Shown here piece after piece: positions 25,141 to 38,000 of a stretch of DNA of 64,000 nucleotides; the stretch's first letter is position 1; each line of letters starts with the position of its first letter. The DNA comes from Mytilus edulis (Eukaryota; Mollusca; Bivalvia; Mytilida; Mytilidae): assembly GCF_963676685.1 (NCBI RefSeq), contig NC_092346.1:42405289-42469288 (forward strand). The letters are read 5' to 3'. The notes below the pieces were generated by a model. It searched no databases. It saw only the letters and a program-made list of their open reading frames with translations, and was not told the origin of the DNA. Both the position numbers and the translations under genes were made by a program.

Positions 25141-25571
25141 TTTATTAATATTAGAAAATGATTTTTTAATATTAAAAAATAAACCTGAATATTTAATATT
25201 AAATATTCATTTTTTAATATTAAAAAATAAGACCATTTATTGATATTAGAAAATGATTTTTTAATATTAAAAAATGATTTATTAATATTAAAAAATGATT
25301 TTTTAATATTAATAAATAGGATCTATTTTTTAATATTAAATATTATTTTTTAATATTAATAAATCGAATATTTAATATTAAAAAATGATTTTTTAATATT
25401 AAAAAATAAAACCTATTTATTAATATTAAAAAATGACGATTTTTTAATATTAAAAAATATTTATTAATATTAATAATTCGATTTATTAATATTAAAAAAT
25501 AATATTTAATATTAATAAATGATTTATTAATATTAATAAATAGGGAATAAATTCCACAACGGCTTGCCATA
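25141..25571. repeat. Palindromic AT array B, inverted relative to array A
   Basis: About 400 bp of TTTTTAATATTAAAAAAT-type palindromes with short interruptions (AAACCTGA, AAGACC, AGGATC). It ends in GGGAATAAATTCCACAAC and GGCTTGCCATA, the exact reverse complement of the edge of array A 14 kb away. Interspersed-element ends or a satellite with a fixed anchor are both possible. The apparent minus-strand ORF here is low-complexity Asn/Ile/Leu and not a gene. Confidence 0.9.
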
Positions 25572-28090
25572 CGCCTGACAATTTCATAATTAAAGCGGAA
25601 AGAAAGGAGAAAATAAAAAATATTTTTAGTAGTTTTAAATAGTATTATACTAAAATATTTTATATTATATACGCCTAGATATCTAATAATTATCTAAGAA
25701 TATAATATATATTCTTACTTTGGATTAGTTGCATTGCCATGCGATTTTATTATCAATAGTCATGAGGACCAATTAAAAAGTTACCTGTACCCTGGACTAA
25801 TAGATTGTACGTGCGTCTGCGCATTGCGTATTTTAAGTTCCGTAAAAGTTGGAAGAATTTGGTCAACGCAAGTTTGTCCTTTTACATACTTCATATGAGG
25901 GTATAATATTATATCGACGATTTATTCACTCTATATCTTGAATATTGCACACCTTTTAATATCCAGGAATGATTTGAATATTAAATATAAGTATAGTCAT
26001 TGGTGTTCTATATGTGTCCGGTGCTTAAACACAATGCACATTTTGCAGTATAATTCATATTTAAGAAAATTGAATCTGATTGAATTTTCATTTGTGTCAT
26101 TTGTTATTTGGTCATTTATATTAAATCAAACATTTAAACTGAATTACTATATTCAATGTTTGTAATTTATCGTTGTGTCCATGTGTCCGGACACAAAATG
26201 CATGTCAACTATATTTTGCACCGAAACCTTGCCACTAATGCTGAGAAACTGCATATAGGAAAATTGTTCAGCAAAATAAAATCAATTTTTAAGTCAGCAA
26301 GACAAAATGGTCAATTGACCTTTTATTGGAGTAATTGCCCTAGAAAGATGTTTTCTACTTTACTTGCTTTTCTTGTAGACACTTAAATAAACAAAAAGAA
26401 TTTGTTTTAGTAAAATTGTTCAGCAAAATTAGTCCCAATTCCAAATTTAACCTCTGACACAAAAACATAGTCTATATTTTGCCAGTTATTTTTTCATCCC
26501 GAGCCTTTCCTAAATCTGCCTCTAGTATTCAGTTTTTGGACATGAACGATGAAAGGATATTGGCCATTGCTACTGGAACATATATAATTCATTGTGTGAC
26601 ATTCACAAAATGTCATTTTATAAAGGTATCAGACTAACATAACATATTATTCTCTAAAATGTGCCCAACCCAAGCAAGGAAATCTGACCCATATGTTGCT
26701 TGTCTATTTTTTGGTGTTTGTGTGGTCTGGTTTGGTGTACAATACCATTAAATATTTTGTTTGCAAATCCTGCAATCCTTATTTGTTTTAATGTTTCCCA
26801 ATGTGAACCATTCAGATAGAGAAGTAAATGAACCTAGAAATGTCCTGTTTGGATTGATTGTTGTTTGCTTATGGCAAGCTGCAGATATTTCATGCAAATT
26901 TAGGAAATCCTATATATGGTAACTTTAGGGAATTCATAATTAGTAACTCATATATATATACAATAGTCCTTTTCTGTTTGTTATTACCATTCAAATAAAG
27001 GTCAGTTGTTATATGGCATATACCGGTAAGCTTAAGCAGAAATGTCATACATATTTTAATGCCATTTTAAGATTAAACCCATGAAATGGTATTTAAATAG
27101 GTAATTTCCCCACAACTCTATCACTGGCAACCAACAATATAAGCAATTTTTTCATTTATGAAGGAGCAAACCTCTAGAATGGTAAAAAGGATGCCACCAA
27201 AATTCAAACTTGATATGTGTTATGTGGTAATAAGCATTGTGTATAAGTTTCATAACATTTGGTTGAGCCAAACTAAAGTTGGAAAACATAAACCAATTAC
27301 AGGATGAACAGATCGACAAAGTACAGACTGACAAAGATAAAACTAAATGCCCCTTTCACTACGACGGGTGCATAAAAATCACTGGACTTCGAGGTTTAGT
27401 AATTGAAGAAAAGATATAATATAATATCCAACACTTTAATGATATTATGGATTGGCTGATCACAGACAAAGGCAGGAATGTTTTATATAAACACATGTAC
27501 AAATATATAAATCTTTCTGAAACACTACACATGTTAATTCTACCATCACAGAAATTGTATAAATTTCTGTATCGTTTTTACATATCCCTGTTACAGAGCA
27601 TGCAAATATATATAAATCTCTCTGAAAACCACTTATGAAATTTCTACCATCACAGATAAAGTAAATTTCTGTAACATTCTTTTATCTTTATGTAACAGAC
27701 CATGTTTAATTCCATTAAATGAAATTAAGCTTTGCAACATTACACATATTATTTAAAAACAACAGAACATGAACTATACCTTTTACATTACATATTTAAT
27801 CCTACTCAAACAGTTTAAGTAAAATTTTGTAAATGTATGATAGAATTCTTATTGAACAGTTAATGTTAAATTCTTACTGCTATTTATAATACATAATTCT
27901 TCTTTAATTGTAAACTTGAAATTTTTTCGTAACACAACATCAGAATATTACTGGAACACAGAATACAAGTAAAATTACAAAAATTCTACAATATAACATA
28001 AAACACTTAACAAATTATTATGCTTAATCTATGGCAACATTAAAAACACATGGGATTTACAATGTGTATATAATTTGCCATCAAAAGTAA
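25572..28090. other. Gene-free stretch downstream of LGMN
   Basis: No exon recognised. At 27500-27660 a ~104-bp doublet is visible (AAATATATAAATCT[TC]TCTGAAA ... TACCATCACAGA ... AAATTTCTGTA). The part 27150-27375 is a diverged interspersed repeat whose start resembles 34600-34810 (TTTGAT[AC]TGTGTTTTGTGG.AATAA.CATTGTGTATAAGTT). Confidence 0.5.
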
Positions 28091-28108
28091 AGAAACCATG
28101 TTGAAAGC

Positions 28109-28205
28109 TAACCCGAATAATTCAGTCCTTATATTTCGCTTACTACATTAACATCTCGCAAGTAGGAGAGATTGATTACGGGGAGGGACTGAATTATTCG
28201 GGTTT
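28109..28205. mobile_element. 97-bp MITE, 9-bp target duplication, same family as 24924
   Basis: Ends TAACCCGAATAATTCAGTCC and GGACTGAATTATTCGGGTTT. Target duplication GTTGAAAGC at 28100-28108 and 28206-28214. The two copies share the terminal 16-20 bp but have unrelated middles. It lies about 0.9 kb downstream of the LGMN stop codon. Confidence 0.92.
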
Positions 28206-28486
28206 GTTGAAAGCAGGAATATAAATTTATAGTATGAAACATTTTTTAAGTATGTAGTACACTTTGAATGTTCCTTATTTAATATGCTGATACACATGTA
28301 TATATGTATGATTATTAAAAATCTGATAATTAGCAGAAATGGTTAGATTGTTTCTAACAAGCTTTAATCTGAAATGTACAATTTTGTACTGACATTACTT
28401 TTGTTTTTTTTGTAACAACATTATTAAATATTTATTGTCAAATATTGGCTTGTTACAATATCCTTCAGAAGTCCAAGCTCCTCCTG

Positions 28487-28642
28487 ATGCAGGGGCAGAT
28501 CCAGCCATTTTAAAAAGAGGGGGTTCCTAACCCAGGACAACGGGGGGGTTCCAATTACATGTCCCCATTCAAATGCATTGATCGTCCAAAAAAAAAGGGG
28601 GGGTTCCAACCCCGGAACCCCCCCTCTGGATCAGCGCCTGTG
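28487..28642 (-). repeat. 'GGGGTTCCAACCCC' interspersed repeat
   Basis: Runs GCAGGGGCAGATCCAGCCATTTTAAAAAG, CCCATTCAAATGCATTGATCG, GGGGGGGTTCCAACCCCGGAACCCCCCCTCTGGATC. The ends GCAGATCCAG and CTGGATCAGCG are inverted. The block around 56300-56420 is the same family. Confidence 0.8.
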
Positions 28643-29076
28643 ATGTTCTGTACTGATAGTATTATTATACACTAATATTATATATCAATCCATAACACAG
28701 CCTGCATATACATATATATAAAGTATTTTGTGAATAGAAAATATATTTTGACGTTGTATTACAACAACATAAAAAAGAAGAAAATTATTATTGCTCCCAG
28801 TATCAAAGCAAAGATAATGCCATTTCAAGGAAAATTTTGAAAAATGTTTAAAAATGTTACAAAATCAGTATATAAACCGGTATAATTTTTTGTAAATAAA
28901 CATACAACCTTCCAATAGTAAGAATTGAACGGAAATACATAATATTAATAATAAATCTAAACAACACTGCTCTGCAAAAAGTGATACATTTTTGTATTTT
29001 GGATGATTCAAACAAAGTTAATAGCACTCTGGTATTCAATATTATGTCCATTTTCGTCTACTGTATTTTTGGTCCA

Positions 29077-32000
29077 CTAACATGTTTTGTCTATAGCAGA
29101 TTTAATGGTGGCAAATGAATACTTGTTGCGTTCACACAGGTTAACAAAAGCATAAAGACGTCTGAGTGAGTACTGGAACTGAAATATAAATAAATAAGGT
29201 TAAAATTGTATAATATATAAATTTTCAATTATAAGAATTGTGTCCATAGTACAAGGATACCCCACTCACACTTAGTATCATTTTCAATGTTCAGTGGACC
29301 TTGAAATTGGGGTTCAAACTCTAGTTTGGCATTTAAATTAGAATGATCATATCATGAGGAACATGTGTATTAAGTTGCAAGTTGATTGGACTACAACTTC
29401 ATTGACAACTATTTTTACCAAAAACTTTAACCTGAAGCTAGACAGACTTATGGACAGTGGACGTACAGACCCCAAAAAACCATAATGCTCCTAGGTGGGC
29501 CATATAAATCTCAAATATTTAGGTGTCTTTTGGAAAACTGTTGACTTTAGCCTTTACACACAATGGGACACTGTAAGTCTTCAACTGTTAACCAACAGAT
29601 CAGATACATACACTTCTGGTAAAGATTCAATGAATAAGAGCATCATATTTAAACATGCTTCAATAAAATGCTTCGCTGAGCGCAGCCTGATAAGACCACA
29701 GAGGTTGAACCCTGAACAGTTGGGCCAAATTTGAACAAAATATTCAAGCTCTATACTGTCTGAATTTGGATTGTTATCAAATTTTTGACATGATAAAGTT
29801 TTCTGACACAAAACAAATATCAAGATCTTACAAATCTATTGCGCAATACTGTGTATTTAAAGATTTCTTCTTGAAACTTAATAAAAATTTTGAAAAAAAA
29901 ATTGATCCCCTTAAAAAAATTGGAACCCCCCAAAACGTTTTGAATCCCCCCTTGGAGCAATTACCCCCACACTTGATCCCTGCCTTATCTTTTGTATTAT
30001 GGAACCTTGTAGTACAATTTCAGAGAGATTCATACACTAAAACACAAGTTATTATCTGGATACTATATATGCTCGTTTTGGCCCTTTTTTGGCCCCTAAT
30101 TCCTGCATGAATGGGACAATAACCTCCAATCTCAATCCCAGCCTTCCTTTTGTGATATGGAACCTTGTGGTATATTATCAGATAGATCCATACTCTCATA
30201 TACAAGTTATTGTAAAAATACTTGTTGTTTGCCAATTTTTGGCCCTTAATTCCTAAACTGTTGGCACCATAACCTCCAAAATGAATTCAAACCTTCTACT
30301 TTAATATGGTATCAAACATTGTGAAACAATTTCAGAGCAATTGAAATACTTTTACACAAGCTATCATCCTGAAAGTAGAAAAATGCTTGTTTTGGGCCAC
30401 TTTTGGGCCCCTTATTCCTAAATGGTTGGGACCATCATTCCCAAAATCAATCCCAAATTTCCTTTTGTGGTATTGAACCTTCTTATAAACTTTCAAAGAG
30501 ATCTATTCACGAAAACTGAAGTTATTGTCAGGAAACCAATGTGTCTTCGGAGGACGGGATCGACAATGACGACATCATACCATTATACAATCCCAAAAAT
30601 TTTTTTTCTGTCTTATAAAAAATATTATCTAACAATGTTATGATATCAGTTTTCATGTGCTTTAAGTATTATTTAAGTGAATTATTATAGTACATGTAAT
30701 GTCATTTATTTATGAGATATTATAATTCCTTTTTAAATACTAATTGATTGAAAATCATGGCACCATTCATGTGATACAAGTTCTAAGCAGACAAGAGTGT
30801 TATTCAAATACAATAAAACACTCAAGGCACAACAACCATTTTCCAATACTTACATTTGGTAGGTCAAGGTCATGACATGTATCTCTCAAATATTCCACAG
30901 TTTGTATGTAACAATCATGATTATATAGGTCAACAGTGTCTTCCATGATACTGGTAACTGTCTGGTGATCATGATCCACTGTTTTACTGATAATCTCTTT
31001 CACTAATCTATCTATCTTAGATCTTTTCTGTAATGAAACATAAAAGTTAATGTTGTGACTTCAAAATAGCTTATTAAATAATTCATCAGGACGATATTTT
31101 TCAAAAGTCTTTACAATAAGTGTAAAACCATGAGAGAAAACTATTTATTTAATCAAATTGAGTTGTGGCGTTCAAACTTAAATCTGCATTTCAATCCACA
31201 CAGAAACATTAGACCTTGGTTGACATGAATGAAAACTATATCTATTTACTTTTTAGGCCCTATTTTACACAATTTAAAACTGTTTAAGCACACATTTAGC
31301 TTTAAATTGATAGATTGCTTTAACAATGAAGGGATATCCTGTTTATAGATACATTGTACATGTATAAGAAGATGTGGTATGAGTGCCAATAAGACAAGTC
31401 TCCATCCAGGTCACAAGTTGTAAAAAATCAACTATTATAGGTCAAAGTATCGTCTTCAACACAGATTTGACTCACACTGAATAGTAAGCTATCAGGGCCC
31501 CAAAATGACTCAAGTAAACAAACTCAAACAGGAAAACCTAGTATGATCTACTTTGATTTACAGAATAAAAGTAATGATTTCATACTCTCCATCACCATGC
31601 TGGATTGTATGAGGTATTGTTTCATATTATAACTTACCAGAGCTAAGCCTGAAAGTTGTGACATCAATTGGTCCTTCTCTAACTCATCTGTTGACAAAAG
31701 CCATAAATTTCTAAGCACTTCCATTTCAACATCCTCAGCTTTCACAGCATCTATCTGTGGGTAGAGAATAACAAAAATTGATTTTCAGAATTGTTTTGAT
31801 ACAAAGATTTGACACAGTACAAGATAAATCACCACTTATTGCAGTGTGGTTGGTTGCAAATATGCTTCTCAAAATAAAACTTGTGTTAACAATTTGTGAT
31901 ACACAAGAGGTACCATTATGATGTGGCTTTTGTGCATACAAGAACATTGAAATGCCTGCAAGAGTTTACACCAAATATGACATTAACTCTCTTATATCTA

Positions 32001-35000
32001 TGTATGATGTATATTTTAACTTTTTTGGATTTTAGCGTCACTGATGAGTCTTTTGTAGACGAAACGCACGTCTGGCATATAAACTAAATTTAGTCCTGGT
32101 ATCTATGATGAGTTTATTTACATGCCAATCTGCTTAAGAATCAGGCAATGGTGAAATCACGACAAACAAAAGACCACGCAGCTTTATATTAATTTAAGAT
32201 CAGAATGTGTATAATGATGCATAAATATATCATTCTTTTCCCTTTCCCTGTTTTGGAAATGCAAGATATAGTTGGTTGAAATGCACTATAAATAAACAAA
32301 TAGGAGGAGATAATGAATTTTCTATCATTCTATGAACCAAAGTTTATTTAGATACTTCTACTTGACAATCTTACCACATAGATCTCCTAATTTTCTCTAT
32401 TTTTGAAACGCACAATTTTACAACAATTGTTTTGAAGTAAAAAATACTTACAGTTGGATCAGGTGCTGGGAATACAATGTTGTTGGCTTGCTGATTTCCT
32501 TGGAATTCAGCCACTGTCATTTTACCAATTGACTGAAATATAGAAAAGAAAAACAAATTCAGATAATAGGAATAATGACCTGCAACACAAAAAAAAAAAA
32601 AAACAACCATCTTTAAAAATGGTTAGAACTTATCTTTTTTTTGCAAGTAATTAAAATCAACAACAAATAGCTGTATGGTATAAAATTATGTTGTTTGGTT
32701 ATAAATAAAATCAGTGGCCAAAATCTCACAAGTGTGGACGTATCCCAATCTGATTAATATATATTGTCTGTGTGTAAGCTTTGCCTACATGAATGTACGC
32801 CTGAAACTCTCCATTCTATTTTCTGTTTTAAAGACCTCTCGAGATCCTTTGTTTTTTTCAGATTAATACACACTTTCAAAATTTTTAAGGCTAAAATTTC
32901 ATTGGCTCATTTGGTAACTATCAGAACACAAAAACAAAATGGAGTGTTGTCAGATCATTAAAATTAAAGCATGAACACAGAGGGGCGTAAAGGGGGTTGT
33001 ATCTGCACGGAAGAACAAGAAATAAAATTACTGTTTCAAGATGAACGTCAATTGAAAATTTCATGATCGTTGATCTTTTCACTGATTTTACGAAACATGG
33101 TGAATAATGAACCTTTTTCACTGCTGCACATGAAATAAAAATGGCGAAACATGTTGCACGAAAATAACCCTTTACCGACCTCAACACAGGATCTGTATTT
33201 TAATCAGATCAAAAAGTCTCCAGTAACCATGTTATACAATTCAAATGATGTGGCCTTGTAAAACTTAAACAAAACACATGAAATTAGCCCTAAGCACTAT
33301 TATCAACTAACCTTATCTCCAAACTCCATCACATGACTTGTGTTTGTCTTCTTCTTTGTCATTTTAAACTGATCCTGGATTGTTTCAGAGTTTAAATTTT
33401 CCTGCAATTGACAAAATAAGACTATTTCTATATGTAAAATTTAATTGGTTATCTTCTGAAATTATTCATGTTTCAAGAGAAACATTTTATTTTAAGATAT
33501 CCTATTAAAAGAAAGCAAAATTGTTAGCATTCATGTATTGCTATAGAGAATTTCCTAATTGTTCCATGAAATTTTGCATTCTAATATGACGTGCTTCTTT
33601 CGCTTTGTAAACAACACTGTGATAAAATTCTCGATATATCTATACTTAGTGCAGACTCAAAGATATACATGATCATGGCTGTTACAATATACTTCCCACG
33701 TAAATCTACATGTATTGGAACCTATTTGCAGACCCTTGGCCGATTTTATTGATTTTAAAAGTGCAATTAAAAAAAGACTAAATAACTGTTATTCTTATTC
33801 GAATGCATAATAAACAGCAGTAATGCACAAGAGCTCTGAGAAATCAACAAAATAAAAATAAAATAAAATTCCGCGAAAGTCGATTGATTTTTTTGGCGCA
33901 TTTAAGTCCGATTTTAAAACATGACGTCATACAAATGAAACCGCTAAAGTTGAAAGTTTTCTGTTACGTGAATCATCGAAATTCGTATGATATTGTATTA
34001 AAACTGATTTTTGAGGTAGGTTTTGTTTTATTTTCTAATCTATTGCATTATTTGCATATTTACTAATTTCAGCAAGTCAACATGGCGGCTCCTTAGTTAA
34101 GAAATGTCAACTTTGGATTTGACGGAAGCTTACGAGAAAATCATGTAAATTAAAAATGGCAAATGTTGGGTTTGAGAATTAGAAGAATTAAACAGTTTTT
34201 TCTAGCGGTTATTCACGAAATAACCCATGCAAGCTACAGATTTATTAAGATATTTAAGCTTTATCTAACAGGGAGTAAACAAGATCAGCCACACACACCA
34301 AACCAACCCTTGCTTCAGTATTTTAATGACCGTATTTGTCATATTAGAATCGAAATAATTCATGGAAGCCATAGATTGTTGGAAATTTACACATGGCCTG
34401 GGCCGTGATATTCGTTAATTTTATCCCTCGCTAACGCTCAGGATAAAATTCGAATATCACGGCCCAGGCCATGTGTAAATTTCCAACAATCTATGGCTTC
34501 CATGAATTATTTCTTAATTAGAGAACGGAAATGACAGATTTAGACATTTTTCAATTCATATAGGGGGTTTAACTTAAGAACAGTAAAAGTGGTGTCATTC
34601 AATTCAAATTTGATCTGTGTTTTGTGGAAATAAACATTGTGTATAAGTTACATAATATTTGTCTTTATAGGCAAACAATAGTAATAAAATGGAAACGGAA
34701 AATTTGTTTGTTTATAAATGGGCATAACTCATGACCTGTAAAAGTGAGTTAGGACTGATGGACAAGGGTAATACTTAATGCCACCTTTGCCTAGTGGAGG
34801 GGGCATAAAATCTACCCTGTTATGATTACCTTGTCAGAATCCTGTAGCCACATTACACTAAATACATCTCCCAAATAGGTCTTCCTCTTCTTGTCAAAAT
34901 AACAAGCATAAGATGACTGAGATGAGTTAGAGGCTGACAATGCAAGGACTGAAAATAAACCAACCATATTTAATACAAACTTTGGCAAAATGTATAACAT

Positions 35001-38000
35001 AAAGATGCCATTTCAACAGATTAAAAATGCACCTCTGATAGAGTGAAATGCTTCCTTTTTTGAAGACTTAAATTTAGTTATTCAATGTATTAGATGCTTA
35101 AAAAACAAGTAACCTGAAGTTCATTGATAAATAAAAGATCGCAATAAATTTTAAGCATGTTCACAGTAGTTCATTCCATTATTTCCACAACATACAATCA
35201 TATAAAAGATACCTCCCAAACAAAAAAATAGTTCTTCCAAAAGCTGGAAAAGGGGAGATAATTTTCAATGTTTTCTAATTTCAGAATTTGACATTTGATT
35301 GTCGTGTCATGATTGGTGTTTTGTTGATGAAGTTTTCATATAGATACTTTCATTGTTAATAGACTTACAAAGGAGCATGTTTATATTGTTTGATTTGTTT
35401 CTTTAACAGTGCATGTCAATCACTTACTGTTTATATCTTTTGGTAGAAGTGTTTTAAACATAGATCCAGATTCACAAGATTCCAGGTAAAACACAAGCTA
35501 AAATTAAATAAATAAAATTTATTTATATGAATATATATCAGCAATTTGTGAAAATCTTGCTGTTTATGTGTTCAAAAACACTGTAAAGTAATATCTTTAG
35601 ATTTGATTTCAGAAAACAATTTACTGATATAAGAGAATGATTCAATATTCATATGTGAAATAGATTTGTCACAACAAAAACAAGAAAACAGTTTTAGTTC
35701 TAAATTAATAATGCATTACCTTTGCAAATTTCTGTTCTTGATGCATTTCTTTTAAAACTTTCATCAGATCTTTACTGTGGAGCTAGAAGAAAATCAAAAA
35801 AAAATTTTGTATACACTTTTTTCTTTTGGATTCTTTAAAACATACTGGTTTTCATTGTGTTGTAGGTACATTGTATGTGCAAATTAAACTTTAAGGTTGG
35901 GTACTGATTTCCATTGTGTTGTGGGTACAAATAAGGTGCAGGCTTAAATGCAAAATGTGTCTTTTCCTGGAAATCAATACATTTAATAGGCAAACATACA
36001 GGTTAATTTTCTGAATACACATAAATAAATCTCAAACAAATAGACAAATATAGACAATTTCCTTTAAAAGGAGCTATGGCTTTAAACACATTTCGTAGAC
36101 TTCCGTATAAGTAAAACAAAAATAAATAGCATGTCGTTTATATATTTTTTCTTATATTTTTGACATTTGAAAAAATCTGTAAGCTCTTGGTTAAAAAATT
36201 TAATATATTGTGAATTCATTATTATTTGTTAGATACCAATTTATCTTGGGAATAGGGAAGCCACAAATTTAAATGTTCTAGGAATTGCAAATTTACTGTA
36301 TGATTAAATGCAGACTTTTAGCAAAACCATGAATTCAAATATTGACTAAAATGCAAGTTTTCCTCAATCCATGAAAAATTGGTACCCTCAAAAATAAATA
36401 AAATCTGCAGTACTTATAATTATATTTTGTACTTACAAATTTTTGTCCAAAAGCAATCAAGTTTGGTGCTCCATGGTCAACAAAATTTACAAAGATATGA
36501 TCATTTGGTCCACTGAAAAAAAAATCATAATAAAATTGGTTTTTCCTCTACAAGATGTTTATAAATCTTTCTAAAGGATATTTTTTGTAATGTTTAATTT
36601 CAATACGACAATGACAATCTTTTTTGGTATTGACTGATGAGAACAAACATTAAAATGAAGAAAATATTAACTTTTAACATTTCTTAAATTCTTTAAATTT
36701 TTTCTGAATTGTGCAACGTTTCCAGAAGAAATTTTATAAGTTCTAATACTATATACATAAGGAGTAAGAATGTAGACAGTTTGATGCAATTTTTGCTACT
36801 GACCAATAATTACCTATTTATAACTTTGCCACTACCTTTGCCCTTCACCTTTTTACTTTCACCTTGTAATACATCCAGGAATACATCTGGAGTGACATCC
36901 TAAAAATAAATGTAATATATAATATTTCAGGATCTGGATTTTTTGGAGGAGGTTGGGGTTTGGGGGAAAAGGGGGGGGGAGTATTTACTTCTTTTTTTAA
37001 ACATATTGCAAATTATTCTTTATATTTAGCACCCAGTTATTTTCTATTCTTTATTTTTTGGTGTTATATAAAAAGTAAAATCACAAAAATACTGAACTTA
37101 GAGGAAAATCAATTTCGGAAAGTCCATAATCACATGGCAAAATCAAATAACAAAACGCATCAAAATATAAATGATATAATTGTTCTCTATTCTGATTTGT
37201 TTACCATCACAACTAAATTTCAGGTTATGTGAGATCATGTGACCAAAATGTTATAACAAACATCCTTAAACCAAAACTTTAACATCATACAAGATGTGAT
37301 AACCGAAGAAAGGACGGACAGATTCACAAGCAAGACTGGAAAACAAAATGCCACATATATTATCCTAAGTGGGGTTTATATAATTATTAACAACACAGGG
37401 TAATGTAACACAACACTAAATATTGTTGCATCTAAGAAAAGGCTTCCAAATAGCTTTCTCATCACATGTTACTCCTTCATACTGTAGTTACGGAAAAATA
37501 GTCCAAACACTTTACTTTCCACTAAGGAAACAATGCCTTATAACACTCTTAATTTGTTTTTCAGATTTCATTATCATTATAATCATTCATTCATAAATTA
37601 TAAGTTCTTGAAATATTCCTCATCAATTTTCAAGAAATTCTGCAATCTCAAAATAATTTTAACATCAAATAAACAATTACATGCTGCTGTATCTGGTCTG
37701 GCTCTTCTGTGGATGCAGATCGAGAGCTTAAGAATCCTAGGCTATCTTTAATCTTGTATATTGACTTTCAAATTTGTCAATTAAACATCTTATAATTAGT
37801 TTACCTTTAATCCTGTATAGTCTTTTGGAACTCCATGGTACACATCAGGTCCATCTGGCTGGTTAATGATAACTCCTGGTTTTGGATTTCTAAAGAAAAA
37901 AATTGAAAATGTTTAAAATATATAATTTCTGTTTTCTCTAAACAGAATTCAAGACCTGAAATTTGATATTATCGCAGCAAATCGAAATGTTCTATGGCAC

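Noticed and set aside
25343-25570. 75-aa Ile/Asn/Leu-rich minus-strand ORF
   Set aside because: It is a translation of the TTAATATTAA palindromic array.
26156-26386. 76-aa plus-strand ORF as a gene
   Set aside because: No motif, no splice-consistent neighbours, and a composition like the surrounding AT-rich DNA.
29766-30110. 114-aa ORF in the LGMN intron
   Set aside because: It overlaps the ~165-bp tandem repeat and lies on the strand opposite LGMN with no homology motif.
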